Source: Bacteroidota bacterium (GTDB lineage: Bacteria; Bacteroidota; Bacteroidia; Bacteroidales; PUMT01). From it: a DNA stretch of 14,614 bases. The stretch is taken from the NCBI GenBank assembly GCA_003567115.1, contig PXAP01000341.1, positions 1 through 14,614 of the forward strand, read 5' to 3'. Within the stretch, counting starts at the first letter, position 1, and each line of letters begins with the position of its first letter. The notes below the pieces were generated by a model, which worked only from the letters and a program-made list of their open reading frames with translations, ran no database searches and was not told where the DNA came from. The translations under genes and the position numbers were made by a program. Below, piece by piece: positions 1 through 6,501 of the stretch.

Positions 1-46
1 AGACCGGTTTATATCTCATGACAGGTTCGGAGCAGATCTAACACCA

Positions 47-658
47 GTGATCATGTTAAAGAGCTTTTTCAGGCATGATGTAATTGAAGCCGGATGCGAT
101 GAAGCAGGCAGGGGCTGCTTGGCAGGACCTGTTGTAGCTGCTGCGGTTATCCTTCCCCGAAGCTATGAAAACAGGTTACTGACTGACTCAAAAAAGTTAT
201 CCCCGGCCAGGCGTGAACTGCTGCGTGCCGGGCTGGAGCAATCTGCTGTCTCCTGGGGGATCGGGATAGTCTGTAATGAAGAGATTGACAGGATCAACAT
301 ACTCAATGCTTCGATTCTTGCCATGCACAGGGCACTTGACGAGCTTGCCTCAAGGCCGGGTCATATTCTGGTTGACGGCAACCGCTTCACCTTATACAAG
401 GGAATTCCCCATACCTGTATTGTCAGGGGAGATTCTACCTACATGAGCATAGCTGCAGCATCAATTCTCGCAAAAACCTGCCGCGACGATATCATGAAAA
501 AACTTCACGATGAGTTCCCTGTATACGGATGGAGCAGTAACAAGGGCTATCCCACCAGGATGCATGCCCGGGCACTACGGGAACACGGACATAGCAGCTA
601 TCACCGCAGAACCTTCAGACTTAAACCTGTTCAGACAAGCATTGACTTCAACAAATGA
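47..658 (+). CDS. rnhB: Ribonuclease HII
   Basis: Cytoplasmic endonuclease that cuts the RNA strand of RNA-DNA hybrids and nicks 5' of single ribonucleotides in DNA, starting ribonucleotide excision repair. The 203-residue length is normal for the family. Visible motifs, numbered from the GTG start: DEAGRG at 18-23 (catalytic Asp18 and Glu19, and the GRG substrate loop), DSKKLS at 47-52, the third acidic residue Asp110 in LVDGN, and SIAAASILAKTCRD at 134-147 ending in the fourth, Asp147. NKGYPTxxH at 165-173 is the usual C-terminal signature. The frame can start at GTG 47 or ATG 53; ATG 53, giving MLKSFF, is equally plausible and there is no Shine-Dalgarno sequence to decide. The frame is open to the left window edge, but the conserved core begins only at about residue 12. 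rnhA follows in the same direction about 295 bp downstream. The family call is secure; only the start is uncertain. Confidence 0.96.
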   Translation: MIMLKSFFRHDVIEAGCDEAGRGCLAGPVVAAAVILPRSYENRLLTDSKKLSPARRELLRAGLEQSAVSWGIGIVCNEEIDRINILNASILAMHRALDELASRPGHILVDGNRFTLYKGIPHTCIVRGDSTYMSIAAASILAKTCRDDIMKKLHDEFPVYGWSSNKGYPTRMHARALREHGHSSYHRRTFRLKPVQTSIDFNK

Positions 659-685
659 CCGGGTCAATTGTACAGACCTGTCCTG

Positions 686-709
686 CCGGTCACCTGCCTG
701 TGTAACCGG
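686..709. repeat. Imperfect hairpin after rnhB
   Basis: Inverted repeat 27 bp after the rnhB stop: CCGGT-CAC (686-693) pairs with GTG (700-702) and ACCGG (705-709), with a two-base bulge and a six-base loop. No T run follows, so it is at best a weak or factor-assisted terminator or an RNA-processing hairpin. It may also be chance. Confidence 0.3.
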
Positions 710-738
710 TAAGCAGACTGACAGATATTTGTTGTAAA

Positions 739-906
739 TTGATAAATAATTATGATATATTAGCAACAGAATTAATAAGGTATTACATAGCCTTTGAGCC
801 GGAGCTGCAGCGCTCAATTGCCGTCGATGTGCGCTACATACTGTTTATAATTGACAAGTATGCCCGGGCTTCGCATTTTATAGAAGAGATGACCATTGTA
901 AACTAA
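739..906 (+). CDS. Possible small protein or gene remnant, 55 codons
   Basis: Unassigned reading frame between the two RNase H genes. It has no ATG; the first usable start is TTG 739, and the frame is closed upstream by TAA at 703-705. It ends at TAA 904-906. The translation looks protein-like: an acidic/amphipathic stretch (YDILATELIRYYIAFEPEL, residues 5-23), then a hydrophobic and charged segment with VDVRYILFIIDKYARA at 35-50 and an end in EEMTIVN. Codons from 781 onward have the more GC-rich third positions seen in neighbouring genes, while 739-780 is AT-rich. It could be a short conserved protein with a non-ATG start, or the 3' remnant of a decayed gene. A partial -7-like box (GATATTTG, 724-731) lies just upstream, but I see no good -33 partner. 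I do not recognise the family and assign no function. Confidence 0.3.
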   Translation: MINNYDILATELIRYYIAFEPELQRSIAVDVRYILFIIDKYARASHFIEEMTIVN

Positions 907-918
907 GATAAATTTCGT

Positions 919-935
919 CTGACTTCAGAAGTCAG
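919..935. repeat. 17-bp palindrome before rnhA
   Basis: CTGACTTCAGAAGTCAG is a perfect 8-bp inverted repeat around one central base. It lies 12 bp after the stop of the small frame and 18 bp before the rnhA ATG. It could be a protein-binding site or a small hairpin in the rnhA leader. No T run follows, so it is not a typical terminator. Confidence 0.4.
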
Positions 936-953
936 GCTGCAGGCAAAATTAAT

Positions 954-1424
954 ATGGCAAGACCTCCCAAAATAACAGTTTATACCGACGGAGCGGCACA
1001 AGGCAATCCCGGTCCTGGAGGCTACGGCATTGTACTTATATCAGGGAGGCACAGGAAGGAAATTTCGCAGGGGTACAGGCTTACAACCAATAACCGGATG
1101 GAGCTTCTGGCAGTTATAGTTGCCCTGGAGACACTGAAAATACCAGGAAGCCGTGTAACGGTCTATACCGATTCGCGCTATGTTGCCGATGCAGTGGAAA
1201 AAAAATGGGTGTTCGGCTGGGAGAAGAAGGATTTCAAAAAAAAGAAAAACCCCGACCTTTGGAAACGGTTCCTTGAGGCCTACCGAAAGCACAATGTCAC
1301 TTTTGTATGGGTCAAGGGTCATGCCAGCATCAGGGAAAATGAGGTATGCGACCGCCTGGCGGTCAGGGCAGGCAAATCGGACAACCTGCTTGAGGATACC
1401 GGTTACCAGCCGGGCGACGAATAG
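954..1424 (+). CDS. rnhA: Ribonuclease HI
   Basis: Cytoplasmic endonuclease that degrades RNA in RNA-DNA hybrids longer than a few ribonucleotides, removing R-loops and primer RNA. At 156 residues it is close to the E. coli enzyme. The four catalytic acids are in place: Asp12 in YTDGAAQGNPGPGGYG, Glu50 in NNRMELLAVIVALE, Asp73 in VYTDSRYV and Asp133 in VCDRLAVRAG. WVKGHAS at 119-125 supplies the catalytic-loop His123. The lysine-rich segment at about 83-100, between DSRYV and PDLW, matches the basic protrusion that grips the hybrid in bacterial RNase HI, so this is the full bacterial type and not the shorter protrusion-less type. The start ATG 954 gives a normal N-terminus. It lies downstream of rnhB in the same direction but with a gap large enough for its own promoter. 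The identification is secure. Confidence 0.96.
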   Translation: MARPPKITVYTDGAAQGNPGPGGYGIVLISGRHRKEISQGYRLTTNNRMELLAVIVALETLKIPGSRVTVYTDSRYVADAVEKKWVFGWEKKDFKKKKNPDLWKRFLEAYRKHNVTFVWVKGHASIRENEVCDRLAVRAGKSDNLLEDTGYQPGDE

Positions 1425-1606
1425 CTTGTTTTACCATAACAGTTGCCGTCAGCCGTCACTTATGGCCGGAGCTTTAAAATTGCTGCAAAAACTGCACGCA
1501 TACTGTTCATATACGTACATATTAATTCTGGAGCCGGATATCTGCACACCATTGTGATCGTCTTATAAGCCGCATAATCAATAATATGAAGTGTGTGGCA
1601 TTTATA

Positions 1607-1637
1607 TTGATGTAGAATAGGTGGACAGTAATTTTTG
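1607..1637 (+). promoter_or_regulatory. Candidate Bacteroidota-type promoter for the permease array
   Basis: TTG at 1607-1609 is followed 19 bp later by TAATTTTTG (1629-1637), one base longer than the Bacteroidota -7 consensus TAnnTTTG. The spacing fits the known -33/-7 arrangement. Transcription from it would begin at or within a few bases of the ATG at 1645, implying a leaderless or nearly leaderless message, which counts against it. The rest of the 220-bp rnhA-permease gap shows no clear terminator or other gene. Confidence 0.25.
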
Positions 1638-1644
1638 AACAGCT

Positions 1645-4002
1645 ATGTTACGAAATTATATAATAACGGCATTCAGAAATTTGCTAAGGCACAAAAGCTT
1701 TACGGTTATTAACATACTCGGGCTCTCCGTTGGATCTGCCGCATTTATCCTGTTAATGCTGTATGTGATAAGCCAGTATTCGGCCGACAGGTTTCATGAG
1801 AACAGAGACAGGATATTCAGGTTGGAATTCAATAACCAGGTTATCCATCCCCCACAGAATGCCGATTTTCTTGCTGTCAATTTCCCCGAAATAGATAAGC
1901 TGACCAGGATAAATTTCTATAACTCGGCACAACCTTTTGATTATGGTGACAACAGCTATATGTTTACCAATATGATCTGGGCCGATTCAGCATTTTTTGA
2001 CATCTTTTCATTCACGCTGCTTGAGGGCAACAGGAATGAAATATTGACCTCTCCTTTTGAAGTTGTCATTACCGAAAGCATGGCAGAAAGGGTTTTCAGG
2101 AACGGAAGCCCTGTGGGACGTGTTATTTACTTGAGAAACAACCAGCCTTTTACAGTTACCGGGGTAATTGAAGACCTGCCTCCTAACTCCACAATACAGG
2201 CAGATGCAATAGGGTCATTTTTGTCGGTGCCATGGGCTATGGGTTTCACAGATCTGGATGAACTGTCGGCTTATTCGAATTTCCATATTTATCTGCTGCT
2301 TGGTGAGGGAACAGAAGCCAGGATGCTGGGTGAGAACATATACGATGAGAGGTTCAGGAACAGCGGGCTTTCCGGTGAAGATGATTTTCATCTGACCGTC
2401 CGGCTGAGGCCCCTGATCGAAACCTACTTTGTTGAGGGTGTAGAGTTTGATCAGGCAATAAAAAAGGGCAACAGATCTTTTGTGCTGATTTTCCTGACGG
2501 CCGCGATATTTATCCTTCTTATAGCGGCAATTAATTTCGTAAACCTCTCAACAGCAGCAGCATCGCTGAGGGCCAGGGAAATAGGCGTGAGAAAAGTGGC
2601 AGGGGCCGCAAGGCCTGCACTTGTCCTCCAGTTCCTTGTAGAAACGGTAATTTTATGTATTGCTTCCGGGATAATTGCTGTGGCTTTTGTTGAGCTCACC
2701 CTGCCCCATTTTAACAGGCTTGTGCTGGCAGACATTCATATCAATTATGTTTCGGGCTTCCTGTTTGCTGTTTTGGCAGGAGCAGTGATCCTCGGTGTTA
2801 TTGCAGGATTGTATCCTTCATTTTACCTTACTTCGTTCAGCCCGGTAATAGTTCTTAAAGGCAATGGTTCAAAAGGCCCCGGGGGCGGAATGTTCAGAAA
2901 ACTCTTGATAGTCGTGCAGTATGTCATATCGATAATACTGATAATTTCAACGCTTGTTGTAACCGGACAGATAAGGTTTCTTAAAAACAAGGACCTGGGA
3001 TTTGATAAAGACAATATTGCGTATTTTTATTTACCCGGTCATGAGCAGCCAGGAACTAAGGAGCTTCTCAGGGAGCGTTTGATTGATAATCCCGACATAC
3101 TGCATGTTGCATACTCCAATAACATCCCCGGAAGGGTAGCAATGAAACAGGGGTTTTACTACCTTGATGATGTAAACAGCTTTTATTCGCTACCGGTAAC
3201 CGACAACTACCTTGAGCTGATGGATATCCGGATTGTTGAGGGGCGCGACTTCATAGAAGGCAGCCGGTTTGACCGTGAGAACGGTTACCTGCTGAACCGG
3301 ACCGCGGCGAGGATGATATACGGCAACGAGCCTGCCGCTGGTAAGAGGTTCAGGTTATGGGAAAGGGAAGAGTTTGGCGAGGTGATAGGGGTGGTAGAGG
3401 ACTTTAATTTCCATTCGCTGCATACAGCGGTTGAGCCCCTGGTTATATACAACAGGGCGGAATGGTGCAACGTGGTCAATGTGAGGTTTAGGGAAGGTGC
3501 TGAAGCAAATGCCCTTGATCATATAGAAGCGGTATGGTCAGGACTTTTCCCCGGAAGGGATCTCAATTACTTTTTTCTTGATGAAAGTTTTGACGTACTT
3601 TACCGGACAGAGGAGCGGTTCGGAAGAATGTTCGGAAATGCCGCCCTGCTGGCTATATTAATCGCAACGGTAGGCCTCTACGGCCTTACCTCTTTCATGG
3701 TTCTCAGAAGAACCAGGGAGATTGGAATACGAAAGGTTATGGGCGCAGGTGAATGGAAAATTACTGGTATGCTTGTCGGCGATTTTACAAAATGGGTTCT
3801 TCTGGCTAACATCGTTGCATGGCCTCTGGCATGGTATTTTATGAATGAATGGCTGGCAGGTTTTGCTTACCGTACTACAGTGGGAGTGCATTTTTTCATT
3901 ACCGCCGGCATACTGGCATGGCTTATCAGCTTTTTAACCGTGTCGACGCTGGCCCTGAAGGCCTCGCGCGCAAATCCTGCCGAAACATTAAGGGATGAAT
4001 AG
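1645..4002 (+). CDS. FtsX/MacB-type ABC transporter permease, array member 1
   Basis: Inner-membrane permease of the type VII (MacB/LolCDE/FtsEX) ABC class, 785 residues, built as a tandem duplication. Half one: membrane segment 21-42, extracytoplasmic MacB-like domain about 45-275, membrane segments about 277-300, 327-352 and 370-396. Half two: membrane segment about 418-441, second extracytoplasmic domain about 445-662, membrane segments about 665-686, 714-733 and 748-770. The motifs REIGVRKVAGA (311-321) and REIGIRKVMGA (691-701) sit at equivalent cytoplasmic positions after the second membrane segment of each half, where FtsX domains contact the ATPase. SPVIVLKG (399-406) and the C-terminal NPAETLRDE are also equivalent. 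One chain therefore stands for a permease dimer. There is no Walker A motif and no ATPase gene nearby. In type VII systems ATP hydrolysis in the cytoplasm drives movement of the extracytoplasmic domains; the substrate here is unknown. First gene of a likely four-gene operon. No Shine-Dalgarno sequence before ATG 1645. Confidence 0.92.
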   Translation: MLRNYIITAFRNLLRHKSFTVINILGLSVGSAAFILLMLYVISQYSADRFHENRDRIFRLEFNNQVIHPPQNADFLAVNFPEIDKLTRINFYNSAQPFDYGDNSYMFTNMIWADSAFFDIFSFTLLEGNRNEILTSPFEVVITESMAERVFRNGSPVGRVIYLRNNQPFTVTGVIEDLPPNSTIQADAIGSFLSVPWAMGFTDLDELSAYSNFHIYLLLGEGTEARMLGENIYDERFRNSGLSGEDDFHLTVRLRPLIETYFVEGVEFDQAIKKGNRSFVLIFLTAAIFILLIAAINFVNLSTAAASLRAREIGVRKVAGAARPALVLQFLVETVILCIASGIIAVAFVELTLPHFNRLVLADIHINYVSGFLFAVLAGAVILGVIAGLYPSFYLTSFSPVIVLKGNGSKGPGGGMFRKLLIVVQYVISIILIISTLVVTGQIRFLKNKDLGFDKDNIAYFYLPGHEQPGTKELLRERLIDNPDILHVAYSNNIPGRVAMKQGFYYLDDVNSFYSLPVTDNYLELMDIRIVEGRDFIEGSRFDRENGYLLNRTAARMIYGNEPAAGKRFRLWEREEFGEVIGVVEDFNFHSLHTAVEPLVIYNRAEWCNVVNVRFREGAEANALDHIEAVWSGLFPGRDLNYFFLDESFDVLYRTEERFGRMFGNAALLAILIATVGLYGLTSFMVLRRTREIGIRKVMGAGEWKITGMLVGDFTKWVLLANIVAWPLAWYFMNEWLAGFAYRTTVGVHFFITAGILAWLISFLTVSTLALKASRANPAETLRDE

Positions 4003-4038
4003 TCATACGGGTCGAACTCTTAAGGTGTTCCCCGAAAA

Positions 4039-4053
4039 GGTAAAAACATTACC
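4039..4053. repeat. Short hairpin just before permease 2
   Basis: GGTAA (4039-4043) and TTACC (4049-4053) form a 5-bp inverted repeat with a five-base loop, ending 3 bp before the ATG at 4057. It could slightly affect translation initiation of the second permease. Short enough to be chance. Confidence 0.2.
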
Positions 4054-4056
4054 CAC

Positions 4057-6396
4057 ATGATAAGGAACTATTTTGTTACAGCAGTGAGAAAGCTGATAAG
4101 GAACCGCGTCACCTCTGCCATAAATATCGGTGGACTGGCGGTGGGAATTGCGGCTTCAATATTGATCATGCTGTATGTTTTCAACGAGTTGTCGGCCGAT
4201 AAATTCAATGAGAATTATGACAGGATACACAGGCTTGAGGTTGGTGATTTCGTTGTTACGGGAACAGCGCAGGCCCTTTTGCTAAGCGATAATTTCCCGG
4301 AAGTTGAGCAGACTGCCCGCATGGACTTCAGATACAGTCCGCTTCTCAGATACGGGGAGCAGAATTTCAGGCTTAAGGAGTTTGCCTATGCTGATTCTTC
4401 GGTTTTCGATATATTCTCATTCAGGTTCCTCAGAGGAGATCCCTCATCTGCACTCCGCATGCCATTTTCCCTTGTACTGACAAGCTCACGGGCCCGGATG
4501 ATATTCGGGAATGATGATCCGGTCGGTGAGACGGTCGTTTTTGACAACAACAGGGAATATACAGTCACCGCAATTATTGAAGATCCGGAAAACTTTCACC
4601 TGCCTGTAAAAGGGCTTGGCTCATTCTCAACACTGCCGCATATCGAAAATAATGATGATTTTGACAGCTACCTCTTCAATTATATGAATTTCTTCACATA
4701 TGTGCTACTGCATGAAACAGCCGACCCGGAAACCATGGCAGACAAATTTAATGATCTTGTCGATGAAAGGTTCCCGGATGCCAGGTTTTTCAGCTTCAGG
4801 TTTCGTCCTCTCAGCGATATCTATTTTAACAGAGATCTGGACGATTCACCGCCGGTACGCCACGGCAACCTGCCCCTTGTACATACGCTGATCGTGATCG
4901 CAGGCCTTATCCTGACTATTGCCATAGTAAATTTCGTTAACCTGGCGACTGCAAATGCTTCTGCGAGGATGGACGAAATCGGGGTCAGAAAGGTGGTTGG
5001 GGCAAACCGGAAAGACCTTGTATTACAATTTCTTGCCGAATCGGTTGTATTGAGTTTCATAGCCTTCCTGGTCGGAATAATCCTGGCAGAGTTTCTGCTC
5101 CCTGTTTTTAACAATCTTCTTTTTGCCGATCTAAACTTCAGCTCTTTCGGCAGCGTCCCGTTTTTTTTGTCTGTATTCCTGCTTGTACTGTTAACCGGAA
5201 TTCTTGCCGGCATATATCCTGCTTTTTACCTGGCATCACTCGCTACCAGCACTGTGCTGAAAAAAGGAAACGCCGGCGGAAAGGGTGCACTGTGGTTCAG
5301 GAGAACGCTTATTGTTTTGCAATTTGCCATATCGGTAGTGCTTATTGCAGGGACTATGGTAGTCAGCAGACAGGTCAGTTATATGAGGAATATGGATCTC
5401 GGGTTTGACAAGGATAATGTGTTGATTGTAAGGGTAAACAGAGATATTTCCCGCTCAGTGGATGCCATCAGGGACAGGCTCCTTGAGCATGATGCAATAG
5501 AATCTGTATCACTTTCGAATAACCTTCCCGGTTATGTTACCTGGTTCAACACATGGACAATCGAAGGTGAACGGAAAACCCACAGGTTTTTGCCAGTAGA
5601 CCCGGAATATATTGACCTGATGGATATTGAGATAATTTCAGGCAGGAATTTTGATCCTGACCGGCCGGCCGACCAGGAATTTACCTATATTCTGAATGAG
5701 GAGGCGGTAAGGTATTTTGGATTTGATGATCCCGCCGGAGAGGAGTTTATGTTAGGCGGACAGCAGCCGGTCAGGGTTATCGGGGTTGTGAGGAATTTCC
5801 ATTTCAGGTCATTGCATGAGCCTGTGGGGCCCCTGGTAATGGGCTGGCAACCGCAAAACCTGCGGTTGGTCAATATCCGCACTGACGGCCGGGATCAGGC
5901 CGGTGTGATTGAGCATGTCTGGAATCTGTGGGAAGAATTTTCACCCGGCACTCCGGTTGAATATATGTTTCTGGATGAGGAGATTGACAACCTTTATGTT
6001 TCCGAGATACGGATGAGCAACCTGTTCGGATATTTTGCCCTTCTTGCCGTAATAATTGCATGCATGGGGCTTTATGGCCTGAGTATATTTGTTACAATCC
6101 GGCGCACCAGGGAAATTGCCATCAGGAAAGTTATGGGTGCAGGTGAATACCTTATTGTGTTTATACTGACGGCCGAATTTACCCGGTGGGTCCTGGTTTC
6201 AATCATCATAGCCTGGCCGGTCGCCTGGTTTGTCATGACCAGATGGCTGGAAAATTTTCCCTTCAGGATAGACCCTGGCATAATTACCCTGGCGTTACCA
6301 GGGCTGCTGGCACTGCTGATATCTGCCATTACGGTGGGGGGCAGGGCCTGGCATGTGGCAAGGCTCAATCCTGCGAAATCGTTGCGTTATGAGTGA
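4057..6396 (+). CDS. FtsX/MacB-type ABC transporter permease, array member 2
   Basis: Paralogue of its upstream neighbour, 779 residues, same double-half architecture. Membrane segments at about 21-42, 272-295, 326-349 and 366-392 (half one) and 415-437, 654-679, 708-728 and 741-763 (half two). Extracytoplasmic domains cover about 45-270 and 440-652. Coupling-type motifs are DEIGVRKVVGA (306-316) and REIAIRKVMGA (685-695), and the protein ends NPAKSLRYE. It is closest to member 1: both have LSADxF or YSADxF after the first membrane segment, RxxNFPE or DNFPE in the first domain, and RRTREI..RKVMGAGE in half two. It begins 54 bp after member 1 with no promoter-like sequence between, so co-transcription is likely. 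The shortest of the four, mostly through a more compact first extracytoplasmic domain. Substrate unknown; an ATPase encoded elsewhere would be needed for transport. Confidence 0.92.
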   Translation: MIRNYFVTAVRKLIRNRVTSAINIGGLAVGIAASILIMLYVFNELSADKFNENYDRIHRLEVGDFVVTGTAQALLLSDNFPEVEQTARMDFRYSPLLRYGEQNFRLKEFAYADSSVFDIFSFRFLRGDPSSALRMPFSLVLTSSRARMIFGNDDPVGETVVFDNNREYTVTAIIEDPENFHLPVKGLGSFSTLPHIENNDDFDSYLFNYMNFFTYVLLHETADPETMADKFNDLVDERFPDARFFSFRFRPLSDIYFNRDLDDSPPVRHGNLPLVHTLIVIAGLILTIAIVNFVNLATANASARMDEIGVRKVVGANRKDLVLQFLAESVVLSFIAFLVGIILAEFLLPVFNNLLFADLNFSSFGSVPFFLSVFLLVLLTGILAGIYPAFYLASLATSTVLKKGNAGGKGALWFRRTLIVLQFAISVVLIAGTMVVSRQVSYMRNMDLGFDKDNVLIVRVNRDISRSVDAIRDRLLEHDAIESVSLSNNLPGYVTWFNTWTIEGERKTHRFLPVDPEYIDLMDIEIISGRNFDPDRPADQEFTYILNEEAVRYFGFDDPAGEEFMLGGQQPVRVIGVVRNFHFRSLHEPVGPLVMGWQPQNLRLVNIRTDGRDQAGVIEHVWNLWEEFSPGTPVEYMFLDEEIDNLYVSEIRMSNLFGYFALLAVIIACMGLYGLSIFVTIRRTREIAIRKVMGAGEYLIVFILTAEFTRWVLVSIIIAWPVAWFVMTRWLENFPFRIDPGIITLALPGLLALLISAITVGGRAWHVARLNPAKSLRYE

Positions 6397-6402
6397 GTTT
6401 TA

Positions 6403-6429
6403 CTGCCCTGATGTAACCTTGGGGGGCAG
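6403..6429. repeat. Hairpin directly after permease 2
   Basis: CTGCCC (6403-6408) pairs with GGGCAG (6424-6429) across a 15-base loop, starting 6 bp after the stop of permease 2. GC-rich stem but no T run after it, so it is not a standard intrinsic terminator. It could stabilise or mark a processed mRNA end between the second and third permease genes. Confidence 0.35.
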
Positions 6430-6457
6430 AGATGCGTCATAAGTACAAACATAAAAC

Positions 6458-6471
6458 CTGATGATCATCAG
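6458..6471. repeat. Perfect 14-bp palindrome in the permease 2-3 gap
   Basis: CTGATGATCATCAG reads the same on both strands. It ends 30 bp before the ATG of permease 3, in the largest gap of the array. A perfect dyad of this length is a reasonable binding-site candidate for a dimeric regulator. It is followed at once by a second small hairpin, CCCG (6473-6476) with CGGG (6483-6486) and a six-base loop. Confidence 0.4.
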
Positions 6472-6501
6472 TCCCGGTATTGCGGGCTTAATCTTAAAAG
6501 A

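Noticed and set aside
1..46. Possible C-terminal end of an upstream gene on the plus strand
   Set aside because: Two frames close here (stops at 19-21 and 39-41) and either could be a real gene end, but the coding part in view is at most 12 codons, too short to assign.
575..817. 80-codon minus-strand frame covering the rnhB end and the following gap
   Set aside because: It overlaps the conserved rnhB C-terminus, has a leucine/isoleucine stretch produced by AT-rich DNA, and shows no family features.
1180..1557. 125-codon plus-strand frame overlapping rnhA
   Set aside because: It is the shifted frame of rnhA, extended past its stop; the sequence is low-complexity basic and has no recognisable motif.
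4821..5213. 130-codon minus-strand frame inside permease 2
   Set aside because: Fully antisense to a conserved FtsX domain; similar antisense frames recur at the same place in the other permeases, as expected from shared sequence, not from a gene.
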